A DNA stretch of 64,000 bases from Brevundimonas mediterranea (lineage in GTDB: Bacteria; Pseudomonadota; Alphaproteobacteria; Caulobacterales; Caulobacteraceae), in assembly GCF_014196125.1 (NCBI RefSeq), contig NZ_JACIDA010000001.1, positions 124,001 to 188,000 of the forward strand. The letters are read 5' to 3'. The notes beneath the pieces are model-generated. The model was not told the DNA's origin. It did no database searches and was given only the letters and a program-made list of their open reading frames with translations. Positions within the stretch are counted from its first letter, which is position 1. Each line of letters opens with the position of its first letter. Both the position numbers and the translations under genes were made by a program. Below, in pieces: positions 52,692 to 63,640 of this stretch.

Positions 52692-53441
52692 ATGCGCACG
52701 GGCGTGATCGCCAAGAAGCTGGGCATGACCCGCGTGTTCGCCGAAGACGGCGCGCACGTACCGGTCACTGTGCTTCAGCTCGACGGCTGCCAGGTCGTCG
52801 GCCAACGTACCCAGGAGCGTGACGGTTACGTCGCCCTCCAGCTGGGCGCTGGCACGAAGAAGGCTAAGAACACCAACAAGGCTCAACGCGAGACCTTCGC
52901 CAAGGCGGAAGTCGAACCGAAAGCCTATGTCACCGAGTTCCGCGTCGATGCGGACGGTCTGCTGGATGTGGGGGCCGAGCTTTCGGCTGAACACTTCGTT
53001 GTGGGTCAGAAGGTCGATATCCAGGGCGAGACCATCGGTAAGGGTTTCGCCGGCGCCATGAAGCGCTGGAACTTCGGCGGCCTGCGCGCCACGCACGGTG
53101 TTTCGCTGTCGCACCGTTCGCACGGTTCGACGGGTAACCGTCAGGACCCGGGTCGGACCTTCCCTGGCAAGAAGATGGCCGGTCACTACGGGACCGAAAC
53201 CGTCACCACTCAGAACCTGACCGTCGTCCGTGTGGACGCCGAGCGTGGCCTGATCCTGATCAAGGGCGCTGTCCCCGGTCACGACGGCAGCTACGTCAAG
53301 GTTCGTGACGCCATCAAGAAGGCTCGTCCGGCTGACGCCCCGTTCCCCGGTGCGCTGAAGTCGAGCAAGTCTGCTGCTCAACCCGCCTCGACCCCGGCTG
53401 AAGAAGCCCCCGTCGAAGCGACCGAAGGCGGTGAAGCGTAA
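52692..53441 (+). CDS. rplC: 50S ribosomal protein L3
   Basis: The 249-residue protein begins [16 protein letters not shown] and contains RGKGFAG-like and [28 protein letters not shown] (residues about 138-165) at the peptidyl-transferase loop. An Ala/Glu-rich tail of about 25 residues follows the fold. AGAGG precedes the start. Confidence 0.97.
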   Translation: MRTGVIAKKLGMTRVFAEDGAHVPVTVLQLDGCQVVGQRTQERDGYVALQLGAGTKKAKNTNKAQRETFAKAEVEPKAYVTEFRVDADGLLDVGAELSAEHFVVGQKVDIQGETIGKGFAGAMKRWNFGGLRATHGVSLSHRSHGSTGNRQDPGRTFPGKKMAGHYGTETVTTQNLTVVRVDAERGLILIKGAVPGHDGSYVKVRDAIKKARPADAPFPGALKSSKSAAQPASTPAEEAPVEATEGGEA

Positions 53442-54079
53442 TGAAACTCTCTGTCATCCAACTCGACGGCAAGGCCGCTGGCGACGTGGAACTGTCGGAC
53501 GCCGTCTTCGGCATCTCCGACATCCGCGGCGACATCCTGGCCCGCACCGTCAACTGGCAACTGGCCAAGCGCCGCGCCGGTACGCACAAGGTTCAAACCC
53601 GCAACGAGAACTCTCGTACGGGTAAGAAGATGTACAAGCAAAAGGGCACCGGCGGCGCTCGTCACGGTTCGCGCCGTGCACCGCAGTTCGTCGGCGGTTC
53701 GCGCGCCTTTGGTCCGGTCGTTCGCGACCACGGCTTCTCGCTGCCGAAGAAGATCCGCGCGCTTGCTCTTCGTCACGCCCTGTCCTCCAAGGCCAAGTCC
53801 GGCGACCTGATCATCGTGGACACCGTCTCGGTCAAGGAAGCTAAGACCGCCTCGCTGCGCGAGACGCTCGGCAAGCTGGGCTGGACCAAGGCTCTCATCA
53901 TCGCGGGTCCCGAAGTCGACACGAACTTCGGCCTGGCCGCACGCAACATCCCGCACATCGACGTGCTGCCGAACGCCGGCCTGAACGTCTATGACATCCT
54001 GCGGGCTGACAAGCTGGTGCTGACCAAGGCCGCTATCGAGGCGATCGAGGCCCGCTTCAGCGATAAGGAAGCCGCGTAA
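53441..54079 (+). CDS. rplD: 50S ribosomal protein L4
   Basis: The 212-residue protein has the tunnel loop [31 protein letters not shown] (residues about 47-77). Its start overlaps the rplC stop (TAATG). In E. coli L4 autoregulates the S10 operon; the leader here is not obviously the same structure. Confidence 0.97.
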   Translation: MKLSVIQLDGKAAGDVELSDAVFGISDIRGDILARTVNWQLAKRRAGTHKVQTRNENSRTGKKMYKQKGTGGARHGSRRAPQFVGGSRAFGPVVRDHGFSLPKKIRALALRHALSSKAKSGDLIIVDTVSVKEAKTASLRETLGKLGWTKALIIAGPEVDTNFGLAARNIPHIDVLPNAGLNVYDILRADKLVLTKAAIEAIEARFSDKEAA

Positions 54080-54381
54080 TGGCCGCTCAACCTACCGCCA
54101 AGCACTACGACACCATCCTGGCTCCGGTGATCACCGAAAAAGCCACGATCCTGTCGGAGCAGAACAAGGTCGTCTTCCGCGTCGCCGACACGGCGACCAA
54201 GGACGAGATCGCCGCGGCGGTCGAAAGCCTGTTCAAAGTCAACGTCCTGAAGGTCAACACCCTGGTTCAAAAGGGCAAGACCAAGCGCTTCCGGGGTATC
54301 CTGGGTCGCCGGGTCGACATCAAAAAAGCGATCGTGACGCTGGCCGACGGCCAGTCGATCGACGTCACCACGGGGCTCTGA
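54079..54381 (+). CDS. rplW: 50S ribosomal protein L23
   Basis: The 100-residue protein begins [22 protein letters not shown] and contains [18 protein letters not shown]. It forms part of the exit-tunnel rim and docks trigger factor and SRP. Its start overlaps the rplD stop by one base. Confidence 0.97.
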   Translation: MAAQPTAKHYDTILAPVITEKATILSEQNKVVFRVADTATKDEIAAAVESLFKVNVLKVNTLVQKGKTKRFRGILGRRVDIKKAIVTLADGQSIDVTTGL

Positions 54382-54385
54382 TCAG

Positions 54386-55222
54386 ATGGCCTTGAAACAT
54401 TACAATCCGACCTCGCCGGGCCGTCGCGCCCTCGTGCTGGTCGACCGTTCGGAGCTCCACAAGGGCCGTCCGGAAAAGTCGCTGACCGAAGGCCTGACCA
54501 AGTCGGGCGGACGCGGGCAGGGCGGTCGCATCGCGGTCCGCTTCCGCGGCGGCGGCGCCAAGACCCTGTACCGCAAGATCGACTTCAAGCGTCGCAAGTG
54601 GGACATGGTCGGCACGGTCGAGCGTCTGGAATACGATCCGAACCGTACGGCCTTCATCGCCCTCGTGACCTACGAAGACGGCGAGAAGACCTACATCATC
54701 GCGCCGCAACGCCTTAAGGCCGGCGACACGGTGATCGCGGGCGAAAAGACCGACGTGAAGCCGGGCAACGCCATGCCGCTTCGTTCGATGCCGGTGGGTA
54801 CGATCATCCACAACATCGAGATGAAGCCGGGCAAGGGCGCCCAGCTGGCTCGCTCGGCCGGCGCCTACGCCCAGCTGGTGGGTCGCGATCAGGGTTACGC
54901 CCAGATCCGTCTCGGCTCGGGCGAACTGCGCATGGTCCTGGACGGCTGCATCGCCACGGTGGGCGCGGTTTCGAACCCCGACCACATGAACCAGAACCTG
55001 GGCAAGGCCGGTCGCAAGCGTCACATGGGCTTCCGTCCGCACGTCCGCGGCGTCGCCATGAACCCGATCGACCACCCGCATGGTGGTGGTGAAGGCCGGA
55101 CCTCTGGTGGTCGCACCCCCGTCACGCCGTGGGGTAAGGACACCAAGGGCACCCGTACCCGCAAGAACAAGGCTACGGACAAGTACATCATCCGTACCCG
55201 CCACGTTAAGAAGGCTCGCTAA
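54386..55222 (+). CDS. rplB: 50S ribosomal protein L2
   Basis: The 278-residue protein shows [16 protein letters not shown] near residue 42 and the catalytic-centre motif [18 protein letters not shown] near residue 227. It is among the most conserved ribosomal proteins and binds 23S rRNA at the peptidyl-transferase centre. Confidence 0.98.
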   Translation: MALKHYNPTSPGRRALVLVDRSELHKGRPEKSLTEGLTKSGGRGQGGRIAVRFRGGGAKTLYRKIDFKRRKWDMVGTVERLEYDPNRTAFIALVTYEDGEKTYIIAPQRLKAGDTVIAGEKTDVKPGNAMPLRSMPVGTIIHNIEMKPGKGAQLARSAGAYAQLVGRDQGYAQIRLGSGELRMVLDGCIATVGAVSNPDHMNQNLGKAGRKRHMGFRPHVRGVAMNPIDHPHGGGEGRTSGGRTPVTPWGKDTKGTRTRKNKATDKYIIRTRHVKKAR

Positions 55223-55224
55223 GA

Positions 55225-55503
55225 ATGGCCCGCTCCTCCTGGAAAGGCCCGTTTGTCGACGGGTATCTGCTCAAGAAGGCCGACGCCGTTCAAACGTCGG
55301 GCCGCAAGGACGTGATCAAGACCTGGTCGCGCCGCTCCACCATCCTGCCGCAGTTCGTCGGTCTGACGTTCGGCGTCCATAACGGTCAGAAGCATGTGCC
55401 CGTGTCGGTCTCTGAAGAGATGGTCGGCATGAAGCTCGGCGAGTTCGCCCCGACCCGGAACTTCCCGGGTCACGCGGCGGACAAGAAGGCCAAAAGGAAG
55501 TAA
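55225..55503 (+). CDS. rpsS: 30S ribosomal protein S19
   Basis: The 92-residue protein begins [19 protein letters not shown] and contains [30 protein letters not shown]. It sits in the 30S head next to S13. Two bases separate it from rplB. Confidence 0.97.
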   Translation: MARSSWKGPFVDGYLLKKADAVQTSGRKDVIKTWSRRSTILPQFVGLTFGVHNGQKHVPVSVSEEMVGMKLGEFAPTRNFPGHAADKKAKRK

Positions 55504-55506
55504 CTG

Positions 55507-55887
55507 ATGGCCCAGACCAAGAACATTCGTCGGGTCGCCCCGACCGAGGCCCGCGCCAAGCTGGTCAACATACGCATCAGCCCCCAAAAGCTGGGCCTGG
55601 TCGCCGCATCGATCCGCGGCATGCCGGTCCAGAAGGCGCTGAACGAGCTGGAATTCAGCCGTAAGCGTATCGCGACCGACGTCCGCAAGGTCCTGTATTC
55701 GGCGATCTCGAACGCTGAGAACAACCACAACCTCGACATCGACAATCTCGTCGTCGCCGAGGCCTATGTGGGCAAGAACCTGGTGATGAAGCGTTTCGCG
55801 AGCCGCGCTCGTGGTCGTTCGTCGCGCATCCTGAAACCGTTCAGCGAGATCACCATCGTGGTCCGTGAAGCCGGCGAGGCCGCCTGA
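55507..55887 (+). CDS. rplV: 50S ribosomal protein L22
   Basis: The 126-residue protein has [20 protein letters not shown] and the tunnel loop [24 protein letters not shown]. It lines the exit tunnel with L4. Its stop shares a base with the rpsC start. Confidence 0.96.
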   Translation: MAQTKNIRRVAPTEARAKLVNIRISPQKLGLVAASIRGMPVQKALNELEFSRKRIATDVRKVLYSAISNAENNHNLDIDNLVVAEAYVGKNLVMKRFASRARGRSSRILKPFSEITIVVREAGEAA

Positions 55888-56642
55888 TGGGTCAGAAAAT
55901 CAATCCGATCGGTCTGCGCCTCGGCGTGAACCGTACGTGGGACAGCCGTTGGTTCGCCGCCGGCGCCGACTATTCCCGCCTGCTGCACCAGGACCTGAAG
56001 CTGCGCGAGTGGCTGCGGGAACGTCTGGCCGCCGCCGGCGTGTCGCGCATCATCATCGAGCGCCCGCACAAGAAGTGCCGCATCACCATCTACGCCGCCC
56101 GTCCGGGCGTCGTGATCGGTAAGAAGGGCGCTGACATCGAGAAGCTCCGCAAGGACATCTCGGCCCGGACCGAAGGCGAAGTTCACCTGAACATCATCGA
56201 AGTCCGCAAGCCGGAAACCGATGCGCAGCTGATCGCCGAGAACATCGCCCAGCAACTCGAGCGTCGCGTGGCTTTCCGCCGCGCCATGAAGCGCTCGATG
56301 CAGTCGGCCATGCGTCTGGGCGCCAAGGGCATCCGGATGAACGTCTCGGGTCGTCTGGGCGGTGCGGAAATCGCGCGGATGGAATGGTATCGCGAAGGTC
56401 GCGTGCCGCTTCACACCCTGCGGGCCGACATCGACTACGGCTTCTACGAAGCCAAGACGACCTACGGCATCATCGGCGTGAAGGTCTGGGTGTTTAAGGG
56501 TGAAGTGCTCGAGCACGATCCGATGGCCCAGGACAAGCGTTGGGCCCAGGAAGCGTCGGGTCCGTCCTCGAACGAAGGCCGCGAACGCGGCGGCCCCCGT
56601 GGCGACCGCGGTCCGCGTCGCGACCGGGGACGTGAGAACTAA
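55887..56642 (+). CDS. rpsC: 30S ribosomal protein S3
   Basis: The 251-residue protein begins [18 protein letters not shown] and has the KH loop [14 protein letters not shown] near residue 75. The C-terminal 30 residues are Arg/Gly-rich (REN end), an extension not found in E. coli S3. Confidence 0.97.
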   Translation: MGQKINPIGLRLGVNRTWDSRWFAAGADYSRLLHQDLKLREWLRERLAAAGVSRIIIERPHKKCRITIYAARPGVVIGKKGADIEKLRKDISARTEGEVHLNIIEVRKPETDAQLIAENIAQQLERRVAFRRAMKRSMQSAMRLGAKGIRMNVSGRLGGAEIARMEWYREGRVPLHTLRADIDYGFYEAKTTYGIIGVKVWVFKGEVLEHDPMAQDKRWAQEASGPSSNEGRERGGPRGDRGPRRDRGREN

Positions 56643-56645
56643 GTC

Positions 56646-57086
56646 ATGTTGCAACCGAAGAAGACCAAGTACCGCAAGGCCTTCAAGGGCCGCATCCACG
56701 GCTCGGCCAAGGGTGGCTTCTCGCTGAACTTCGGGTCGTACGGCCTGAAGACGCTGGAGCCGGAACGCATCACTGCGCGTCAGATCGAAGCGGCTCGCCG
56801 CGCGATCACCCGCCAGATGAAGCGCCAGGGCCGCGTCTGGATCCGCGTCTTCCCCGACCTGCCCGTCACGGGCAAGCCGGCCGAAGTCCGGATGGGTAAG
56901 GGCAAGGGCGCCGTGGACCACTGGGCCGCGCGTTGCCACCCCGGCCGCATCCTGTTTGAAATCGACGGCGTGACGGACGAAGTGGCCCGTGAAGCGCTCC
57001 GTCTCGGCGCCGCCAAGCTGCCGGTCCGCACCAAGGTCGTGACCCGTATCGACGCCGGCGTCGCCCATGTCGAGGTAGCCGCCTGA
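56646..57086 (+). CDS. rplP: 50S ribosomal protein L16
   Basis: The 146-residue protein begins [19 protein letters not shown] and contains [21 protein letters not shown] and [21 protein letters not shown]. It binds near the A-site tRNA elbow. The stop overlaps rpmC by one base. Confidence 0.97.
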   Translation: MLQPKKTKYRKAFKGRIHGSAKGGFSLNFGSYGLKTLEPERITARQIEAARRAITRQMKRQGRVWIRVFPDLPVTGKPAEVRMGKGKGAVDHWAARCHPGRILFEIDGVTDEVAREALRLGAAKLPVRTKVVTRIDAGVAHVEVAA

Positions 57087-57283
57087 TGACCAAGATCGCC
57101 GATCTGCGGTCGCAAACGACCGATCAACTGTCCGACGAGCTGCTGAAGCTCAAGAAGGAACAGTTCAACCTGCGCTTCCAAGCGGCCACCGGCCAAATGG
57201 AAAAAACCCACCGCGTGGGTGAAGTGCGCAAAGACATCGCCCGCATCTCGACGCTTCTGCGCGAGAAGCGTGCGGCCTCGTAA
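57086..57283 (+). CDS. rpmC: 50S ribosomal protein L29
   Basis: The 65-residue protein has [20 protein letters not shown] and [20 protein letters not shown]. It lies by the tunnel exit beside L23. Confidence 0.96.
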   Translation: MTKIADLRSQTTDQLSDELLKLKKEQFNLRFQAATGQMEKTHRVGEVRKDIARISTLLREKRAAS

Positions 57284-57293
57284 GGAAACGAAT

Positions 57294-57536
57294 ATGCCCA
57301 AGCGAATTCTCGAAGGCGTGGTCGTGTCCGACAAGGGCGAAAAGACCGTCGTCGTGAAGGTGGAGCGCACGCTGCTTCACCCTGTTCTGAAGAAGATCGT
57401 GCGTCTTTCGAAGAAGTATCACGCGCACGACGAAGCCAACGCGCTCAAAGTCGGCGACATCGCTCGCATCGTCGAGTGCGCCCCGAAGTCCAAGTTGAAG
57501 CGCTGGGAAGTCCTTTCCAACGCCTCCGCCTCGTAA
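57294..57536 (+). CDS. rpsQ: 30S ribosomal protein S17
   Basis: The protein is 80 residues from ATG 57294, with AAGGAAA upstream. It carries [20 protein letters not shown] and [20 protein letters not shown], an OB-fold that binds 16S helix 11. Confidence 0.96.
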   Translation: MPKRILEGVVVSDKGEKTVVVKVERTLLHPVLKKIVRLSKKYHAHDEANALKVGDIARIVECAPKSKLKRWEVLSNASAS

Positions 57537-57554
57537 TCAGAAGGATCTGATCTT

Positions 57555-57923
57555 ATGATCCAGATGCAAACTAACCTGGAAGTGGCCGATAATTCGGGCG
57601 CCCGCCGGGTCATGTGCATCAAGGTGTTGGGCGGCTCCAAGCGCCGCTACGCCTCGATCGGCGACACAATCGTCGCCTCCGTGAAGGAAGCCATCCCGCG
57701 CGGCCGTGTGAAGAAGGGCGACGTTGTTCGCGCCATCGTCGTGCGCACCGCCAAGGACATCCAACGCAAGGACGGCTCGGTCATTCGTTTTGACAAGTCG
57801 GCCGCCGTCATCGTCAACAAGCAGAACGAGCCTGTCGGCACGCGGATCTTCGGCCCGGTTCCTCGCGAACTGCGCGCCAAGAACCACATGAAGATCATCT
57901 CGCTGGCTCCGGAGGTCCTGTAA
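57555..57923 (+). CDS. rplN: 50S ribosomal protein L14
   Basis: The 122-residue protein begins [29 protein letters not shown] and ends [16 protein letters not shown] ([11 protein letters not shown]). It sits at the subunit interface near bridge B8. AAGGA precedes the start. Confidence 0.97.
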   Translation: MIQMQTNLEVADNSGARRVMCIKVLGGSKRRYASIGDTIVASVKEAIPRGRVKKGDVVRAIVVRTAKDIQRKDGSVIRFDKSAAVIVNKQNEPVGTRIFGPVPRELRAKNHMKIISLAPEVL

Positions 57924-57924
57924 C

Positions 57925-58233
57925 ATGGCCGCCAAGATCAAGAAGGGCGACCGCGTCGTCGTCCTCACCGGCAAGGACAAGGGCCGCACGGGCAACGTGC
58001 TGAAGGTCCTGCCTACCGAAAACCGCGTCCTGGTTGAAGGCGTCAACATGGTTCAGCGCCACACGCGCCCGAGCCAGGCTGACCCGCAGGGCGGCATCAA
58101 AAACAAGGAAGCCTCGCTTCACCTGTCGAACGTCGCGATCGCCGACGCCAACGGCAAGGCGACCCGCGTCGGCTTCAAGATCGATGGGGACACCAAGGTC
58201 CGCATCGCCAAGACGACGGGAGACGTCATCTGA
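57925..58233 (+). CDS. rplX: 50S ribosomal protein L24
   Basis: The 102-residue protein has the KOW motif [23 protein letters not shown]. It initiates 50S assembly at the 23S 5' end. Its stop shares a base with rplE. Confidence 0.96.
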   Translation: MAAKIKKGDRVVVLTGKDKGRTGNVLKVLPTENRVLVEGVNMVQRHTRPSQADPQGGIKNKEASLHLSNVAIADANGKATRVGFKIDGDTKVRIAKTTGDVI

Positions 58234-58793
58234 TGGCTACCGAGAAGTACACCCCGCGCCTCAAGGGCGAGTACCAGGCGCGCATCCGCCAGGTGCTGAA
58301 GGAACAGTTCGGTTATACGAACGAAATGCAGGTGCCCAAGCTGGACAAGATCGTCTTGAACATGGGCATCGGCGAAGCCGTCGCGGACTCCAAGAAGGCG
58401 AACGCCGCCCTCAAGGATCTGACGGCCATCGCCGGTCAGAAGGCCGTCGCCACCAAGGCCCGTAACTCCATCGCCGGCTTCAAGCTGCGTGAAGGCATGG
58501 TCATCGGCGGCAAGGTCACCCTGCGCGGCGACCAGATGTACGAGTTCCTGGATCGGTTCATCACGATCGCGCTGCCGCGCGTGAAGGATTTCCGTGGTCT
58601 GAAGGGCACGTCGTTTGACGGTCGCGGCAACTACGCCACCGGTCTGAAGGAACACATCGTGTTCCCGGAAATCAACTACGACCAGATCGACCAGATGTGG
58701 GGCATGGACATCATCGTCTGCACCACGGCCAAGACCGATGAGGAAGCCAAGGCTCTCCTCACCGAGTTCAAGTTCCCGTTCGTGAAGAACTGA
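58233..58793 (+). CDS. rplE: 50S ribosomal protein L5
   Basis: The 186-residue protein contains [21 protein letters not shown] and [26 protein letters not shown]. It binds 5S rRNA with L18 and contacts the P-site tRNA. Confidence 0.97.
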   Translation: MATEKYTPRLKGEYQARIRQVLKEQFGYTNEMQVPKLDKIVLNMGIGEAVADSKKANAALKDLTAIAGQKAVATKARNSIAGFKLREGMVIGGKVTLRGDQMYEFLDRFITIALPRVKDFRGLKGTSFDGRGNYATGLKEHIVFPEINYDQIDQMWGMDIIVCTTAKTDEEAKALLTEFKFPFVKN

Positions 58794-58812
58794 GCGGGAA
58801 GGGAAGAGAACA

Positions 58813-59118
58813 ATGGCTAAGAAGAGCGCCGTAAACCGCAACGAAGCCGTCAAGGCCCTGGTTGCGAAGTATGCCGCGAAGCGGGCCGCCCTGAAGGCGA
58901 CCGCCAACGACGAAAACCTGCCGCTTGAGGAGCGTTTCGACGCGCGCCTGAAGCTGGCTGAACTGCCGCGCAACTCCGCGCCGACCCGTATTCGCAACCG
59001 TTGCGAAGTGACCGGTCGTCCGCGGGCGTTCTATCGCAAGCTCAAGATGAGCCGGATTGCGCTGCGCGAACTCGGCAACCAGGGCCAGATCCCTGGCCTG
59101 ACCAAGTCCAGCTGGTAA
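58813..59118 (+). CDS. rpsN: 30S ribosomal protein S14 (zinc-free long form)
   Basis: The 101-residue protein begins [24 protein letters not shown] and ends [27 protein letters not shown] plus [10 protein letters not shown]. Only one Cys remains, so this is the long, zinc-independent type. Confidence 0.97.
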   Translation: MAKKSAVNRNEAVKALVAKYAAKRAALKATANDENLPLEERFDARLKLAELPRNSAPTRIRNRCEVTGRPRAFYRKLKMSRIALRELGNQGQIPGLTKSSW

Positions 59119-59133
59119 GGGGAGCGAACAGAC

Positions 59134-59532
59134 ATGATGATCAACGATCCCCTGAGCGACATGATCGCTCGCATCAAGAACGCGGCGACCCGCAAGCGTT
59201 CCAAGGTGCTGACTCCCGCTTCTCGTCTGCGCCAGCGCGTCCTCGACGTGCTGCAGGACGAAGGCTACATCCGCGGCTACAACCTGGTTCAGAACCCGGG
59301 TGAGTTTCCGCAGTTCGAGATCGAGCTGAAGTACTTCGACGGTCAGCCCGTCATCGCCGAGATCGCTCGCGTGTCCAAGCCGGGCCGCCGCGTCTATTCG
59401 GCGATCGGCGATCTGAAGCCGGTCAAGAACGGCCTCGGCATCTCGATCCTCTCGACTTCGAAGGGCGTCATGTCCGACGCTTCTGCCCGCGACGCCAACG
59501 TCGGCGGCGAAGTCCTCTGCAGGGTCTACTGA
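59134..59532 (+). CDS. rpsH: 30S ribosomal protein S8
   Basis: The protein is 132 residues from ATG 59134 (ATG 59137 is equally possible). It has [19 protein letters not shown] and [20 protein letters not shown]. In E. coli S8 regulates the spc operon. Confidence 0.96.
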   Translation: MMINDPLSDMIARIKNAATRKRSKVLTPASRLRQRVLDVLQDEGYIRGYNLVQNPGEFPQFEIELKYFDGQPVIAEIARVSKPGRRVYSAIGDLKPVKNGLGISILSTSKGVMSDASARDANVGGEVLCRVY

Positions 59533-59533
59533 T

Positions 59534-60067
59534 ATGTCCCGTATTGGCAAGAAAACCATCGCTGTGCCGAAGGGCGTGACTGTCACGCTCGACGGCCAGA
59601 CCGTCTCCGTGAAGGGCCCCAAGGGCGAGAGCTCCTGGACCGTCGCCGAGGAAATCGAAGTCACCCGCGAAGGCGACGAACTGTCGCTGGGCCTGCGGTC
59701 GGACACGCAACGCGGTCGCGCGATGTGGGGCCTGTCGCGGACGCTGGTCGACAACATGGTCGTCGGCGTCACCACCGGCTTTGAAAAGTCGCTTGAGCTG
59801 GTCGGCGTGGGTTACCGCGCCGCGATGAAGGGCGACGCCCTTTCGTTGCAGCTCGGCTTCTCGCACGAAGTCGACATCGTTCCGCCGGCCGGCGTCAGCT
59901 TTGCTGTTCCGAAGCAAACCGAGATCAAGATCCTCGGTTCGGACAAGCAGGCCGTCGGTCAGATCGCCTCGGTCATCCGCAAGCTGCGTCCGCCGGAGCC
60001 CTACAAGGGCAAGGGCGTCCGTTACGCGGGCGAGAAGGTCCGTCGCAAGGAAGGCAAGAAGAAGTAA
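59534..60067 (+). CDS. rplF: 50S ribosomal protein L6
   Basis: The 177-residue protein begins [31 protein letters not shown] and ends [22 protein letters not shown]. It lies near the GTPase centre; its two halves are related by duplication. Confidence 0.97.
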   Translation: MSRIGKKTIAVPKGVTVTLDGQTVSVKGPKGESSWTVAEEIEVTREGDELSLGLRSDTQRGRAMWGLSRTLVDNMVVGVTTGFEKSLELVGVGYRAAMKGDALSLQLGFSHEVDIVPPAGVSFAVPKQTEIKILGSDKQAVGQIASVIRKLRPPEPYKGKGVRYAGEKVRRKEGKKK

Positions 60068-60070
60068 GTC

Positions 60071-60427
60071 ATGGCTCTTTCTCTTCGACAACAAGCCAAG
60101 CGCCGCTCGGAGCGCACTCGCCGTCGCCTGAAGGCTGTCGCCAACGGTCGTCTGCGTCTGTCGGTCTACCGTTCGGACAAGAACATCTCGGCCCAGATCA
60201 TCGACGACGCCCAGGGCGTGACCGTCGCCTCGGCCTCGTCGCTGGAAGGCGGCAAGGGCAAGCGCGGGTCGGACACGGCTGCAGCCGCTGCGATCGGCAA
60301 GCTGATCGCCGAACGCGCCATCGAGAAGGGCGTCAAGGACGTCGTCTTCGACCGTGGCGAGTACATCTATCACGGCCGGGTCAAGGCGCTGGCGGAAGCC
60401 GCGCGCGAAGCCGGCCTGAACTTCTAA
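60071..60427 (+). CDS. rplR: 50S ribosomal protein L18
   Basis: The 118-residue protein has [28 protein letters not shown] and [26 protein letters not shown]. It binds 5S rRNA with L5. Confidence 0.97.
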   Translation: MALSLRQQAKRRSERTRRRLKAVANGRLRLSVYRSDKNISAQIIDDAQGVTVASASSLEGGKGKRGSDTAAAAAIGKLIAERAIEKGVKDVVFDRGEYIYHGRVKALAEAAREAGLNF

Positions 60428-60439
60428 GGGACGCGAAGC

Positions 60440-61048
60440 ATGGCGCATCAACCCCAGCGCGGCGGCGGCGGTAACGATCGCAACCGTCGTGACAATCGCA
60501 ACGGTCCCGCTGTCGACGGTCCGGATTCGGACATCGTCGAGAAGCTGGTTCACATCAACCGCGTTGCGGCCACCGTCAAAGGCGGCCGTCGGTTCTCCTT
60601 CGCCGCCCTGATGGTCGTCGGCGACGGCAAGGGCCGCGTCGGTTTCGGTCACGGCAAGGCGCGTGAAGTGCCGGAAGCCATCCGCAAGGCGACCGAAGAA
60701 GCCAAGAAGACGATGATCCGCGTTCCGCTTCGCGAGAACCGCACCCTGCACCACGACGGCAACGGCCGTTGGGGCGCCGGCAAGATTATGATGCGCGCCG
60801 CCCCTCCCGGGACCGGCGTCATCGCGGGCGGTCCGATGCGCGCCGTGCTCGAAACCCTCGGCGTCCAGGACGTCGTGGGCAAGTCGACCGGCTCGTCGAA
60901 CCCCTACAACATGATCCGCGCGACGTTCGAAGCGCTGAAGGTCCAGTCCTCGCCCCGTCAAGTCGCGTCCAAGCGCGGCAAGAAGGTCGCGGATCTGATG
61001 GGCCGTCGCAACGACGGCGCCTCGGCGCCCGAAGCTGTGGAGTCCTAA
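60440..61048 (+). CDS. rpsE: 30S ribosomal protein S5
   Basis: The 202-residue protein has a Gly/Asn/Arg-rich 25-residue N-terminal extension, then [39 protein letters not shown] and [22 protein letters not shown]. It helps decoding accuracy and mRNA entry. The N-terminal extension is unlike E. coli. Confidence 0.96.
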   Translation: MAHQPQRGGGGNDRNRRDNRNGPAVDGPDSDIVEKLVHINRVAATVKGGRRFSFAALMVVGDGKGRVGFGHGKAREVPEAIRKATEEAKKTMIRVPLRENRTLHHDGNGRWGAGKIMMRAAPPGTGVIAGGPMRAVLETLGVQDVVGKSTGSSNPYNMIRATFEALKVQSSPRQVASKRGKKVADLMGRRNDGASAPEAVES

Positions 61049-61051
61049 ATC

Positions 61052-61240
61052 ATGGCCGAGCAAAAGACCGTCACCGTCAAGCAGACCGGTTCGCCGATCC
61101 GCCGCAAGAACGACCAGCGCGCCACCCTGGTGGGCCTGGGTCTGAACCGCCTGGGTCGTGAATCGACCCTGGAAGACACCCCCTCGGTTCGTGGAATGAT
61201 CGCCAAGGTCGCCCACCTGACCGAGATCGTCGAAAAGTAA
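61052..61240 (+). CDS. rpmD: 50S ribosomal protein L30
   Basis: The 62-residue protein reads [20 protein letters not shown] and [20 protein letters not shown]. It is the last gene before a 263-base gap filled by a paired repeat. Confidence 0.95.
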   Translation: MAEQKTVTVKQTGSPIRRKNDQRATLVGLGLNRLGRESTLEDTPSVRGMIAKVAHLTEIVEK

Positions 61241-61250
61241 GACGAAAGAC

Positions 61251-61438
61251 TTTCCCTCCCCCTCGGGGGAGGGCAGGTCGCGCAAGCGACCGGGTGGGGG
61301 CGGCTCGGCAAGAGTCGCCTTTACTGCTGTTCGGGGAGCCGCTATAGCGCCCGACCTTGAGATATCCGGGACGGGCTCGCCGAGCCCTTCCCACCCGGTC
61401 GGCTTCGCCGACCACCCTCCCCCGAGGGGGAGGGAGAC
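61251..61438. repeat. Paired palindromic intergenic repeat, copy C, inside the ribosomal operon
   Basis: The left arm (61251-61299) is TTTCCCTCCCC-CTC-GGGGGAGGG, then AGGTCGCGCAAGCGACC and GGGTGGGGG. The right arm (61388-61438) is CCCACCC, GGTCGGCTTCGCCGACC, CCCTCCCCC-GA-GGGGGAGGGAG. It sits between rpmD and rplO. Hairpins here could pause or stop RNA polymerase or protect the transcript. Confidence 0.78.
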
Positions 61439-61503
61439 GATAAACTTTCACCGCCGAGTCCGGATCATGGGTCCGGGCGCTAGAACCCGAAAGGATCAGG
61501 CAT

Positions 61504-62097
61504 ATGAAACTGAACGAAATCCGCGACAACGAAGGCGCGCACAAGAAGCGCATGCGTGTCGGCCGTGGCCCCGGTTCGGGCAAGGGCAAGACCTCGGGCC
61601 GCGGCGTCAAGGGTCAGAAGTCGCGTACCGGCGTCAGCCTGCTGGGCTTCGAAGGCGGCCAGATGCCGCTGTACATGCGCATGCCCAAGCGCGGCTTCAA
61701 CAACCCGAACGCCCTGAAGCTGGCCGAAGTGAACCTGTGGCGCCTGCAAGACGCCATCGACGCCGGCAAGCTGGACGCCAAGTCGGAACTGAAGGGCGAC
61801 GCCCTGGTCGCCGCCGGCGTGATCCGTCGCGTCAAGGACGGCGTCCGTCTGCTGGGCACCGGCGAGCTGAAGCAAGCCCTGAACCTGGTCGTCTGGTCGG
61901 CCTCCTCGGGCGCCGTCAAGGCCATCGAAGCCGCCGGCGGTTCGGTCGTGCAAGAACGCATCGCCGCTGAAGCCAAGGCTGCTGCGCGCGTCGAGAAGCG
62001 CAACCTGGCCAAGGGCAAGGTTCCTGCCGCCAAGCCGCGTCTGGGCGACGAGAACAAGATCTCGGCCCGCACCAAGCGCGCCGCCGCCAAGGCCTAA
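61504..62097 (+). CDS. rplO: 50S ribosomal protein L15
   Basis: The 197-residue protein begins [41 protein letters not shown] and has [18 protein letters not shown]. The C-terminal extension of about 50 Lys/Ala-rich residues makes it longer than E. coli (144) and is usual in some alphaproteobacteria. Confidence 0.96.
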   Translation: MKLNEIRDNEGAHKKRMRVGRGPGSGKGKTSGRGVKGQKSRTGVSLLGFEGGQMPLYMRMPKRGFNNPNALKLAEVNLWRLQDAIDAGKLDAKSELKGDALVAAGVIRRVKDGVRLLGTGELKQALNLVVWSASSGAVKAIEAAGGSVVQERIAAEAKAAARVEKRNLAKGKVPAAKPRLGDENKISARTKRAAAKA

Positions 62098-62161
62098 GCA
62101 ACGCGTCGTCGCGGTCTGTATCGGCCGTGGCCTGATTACACCTGCGACGACGAAACAACGG

Positions 62162-62187
62162 AAGCGGCCCTCGCATGAGGGCCGCTT
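62162..62187 (+). terminator. Hairpin between rplO and secY, terminator- or attenuator-like
   Basis: AAGCGGCCCTC and GAGGGCCGCTT pair perfectly around GCAT. Only TTTCC follows, so termination may be partial. It lies 65 bases after rplO and 40 bases before secY. Confidence 0.55.
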
Positions 62188-62227
62188 TCCGCCTATCTGA
62201 CGACTCAGTCAGTCGTGGGGACGCATA

Positions 62228-63607
62228 ATGGCTTCGGCCGCAGAACAACTCGCCGCCAATATGAACATGGGCTCGTTCGCGAAAGCGACCGAGCTGCACA
62301 AGCGCCTGCTGTTCACGCTGGGCGCCTTGCTGGTTTATCGCATCGGGACTTACGTGCCGATCCCGGGCATCAATTCGCAGGCCTTCCTGCAGTTCTTCCA
62401 AGACCCCTCGGGTCAGCGCGGCATCCTGGACATGTTCAACATGTTCTCGGGCGGCGCGGTCGAGCGGATGGCCATCTTCGCGCTGAACGTCGCGCCCTAT
62501 ATCTCGGCGTCGATCATCGTGCAGCTGATGGGCACCGTGTATCCGCCTTGGGAGAAGCTGAAGAAGGAAGGCGGCGAAAGCGGCCGCAAGCAGCTGAACC
62601 AGTACACCCGCTATCTGACGGTGTTCCTGGCCCTGGCCCAGTCCCTCGGCATCGCCGCGGGTCTGAACGCCCAGCCGGGTCTGGTCGACAATCCGGGGAT
62701 CTTCTTCCTGGTCTCGACCGTCGTGACCTTGACGGGCGGCACCATGTTCCTGATGTGGCTGGGTGAGCAGGTGACGGCGCGCGGCGTCGGCAACGGCATC
62801 TCGCTGATCATCTTCGCCGGCATCGTGGCGGTCCTGCCGTCCACCATCGCCCGCATGCTGGGCCTGGCCCAACAGGGTCAGATGTCCGCCTTCGCCCTGT
62901 TGTTCATCGCCGTTCTGGCCGTGGCGACCGTGGTCTTCATCGTCTTCATGGAACGCGCCCAGCGCCGGCTTCTGATCCAGTATCCGAAGCGCCAGGAAGG
63001 CAACCGCATGGCCGGGGGCGAACGCTCGTTCCTGCCGCTGAAGGTCAACACCGCCGGGGTCATCCCGCCGATCTTCGCTTCGTCCCTGCTGATGCTGCCG
63101 ACCACGGTGGCCAGCCTGACCGCCAACGCGGACCTGCCCGGCTATCTGAGCTGGCTGCCGCTGGTGACGGCCCAGCTGACGCACGGTCAGCCGCTGTTCA
63201 TGGCCCTGTACGCCGCCCTGATCATCTTCTTCTGCTTCTTCTACACCTCGATCACCTTCAACCCGGAGGACACGGCTGAGAACCTGCGCAAATACGGCGG
63301 CTTCCTGCCGGGCATCCGTCCGGGCAAGCGGACGGCCGAGTATCTGGACTATGTCCTGACCCGTCTGACAGTGATCGGCGCGGCCTATATCACCGCCGTC
63401 TGTCTGCTGCCCGAGTTCCTGGTCGCCCAGATGGGCAACAGCCTCTACTTCGGCGGAACGTCTATCTTGATTGTCGTGTCCGTCACGATGGACACTGTGG
63501 CCCAGATCCAGTCCCAACTGCTGGCGCACCAGTACGAGGGCCTGATCAAGAAGGCCAAGCTGCGCGGTCGCGGCGGTCGTGGCGCGCCCACTCCGGTGCG
63601 GCGCTGA
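62228..63607 (+). CDS. secY: Preprotein translocase subunit SecY
   Basis: The 459-residue protein begins MASAAEQLAANMNMGSF and has ten membrane helices. It carries the helix-1 region LLFTLGALLVYRIGTYVPIPGIN and later ERAQRRLLIQYPKRQEGNRM. It forms the protein-conducting channel with SecE and SecG. Confidence 0.97.
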   Translation: MASAAEQLAANMNMGSFAKATELHKRLLFTLGALLVYRIGTYVPIPGINSQAFLQFFQDPSGQRGILDMFNMFSGGAVERMAIFALNVAPYISASIIVQLMGTVYPPWEKLKKEGGESGRKQLNQYTRYLTVFLALAQSLGIAAGLNAQPGLVDNPGIFFLVSTVVTLTGGTMFLMWLGEQVTARGVGNGISLIIFAGIVAVLPSTIARMLGLAQQGQMSAFALLFIAVLAVATVVFIVFMERAQRRLLIQYPKRQEGNRMAGGERSFLPLKVNTAGVIPPIFASSLLMLPTTVASLTANADLPGYLSWLPLVTAQLTHGQPLFMALYAALIIFFCFFYTSITFNPEDTAENLRKYGGFLPGIRPGKRTAEYLDYVLTRLTVIGAAYITAVCLLPEFLVAQMGNSLYFGGTSILIVVSVTMDTVAQIQSQLLAHQYEGLIKKAKLRGRGGRGAPTPVRR

Positions 63608-63640
63608 GTTGACTACAAGAAGCCTGGGGAGGGCCTACGC

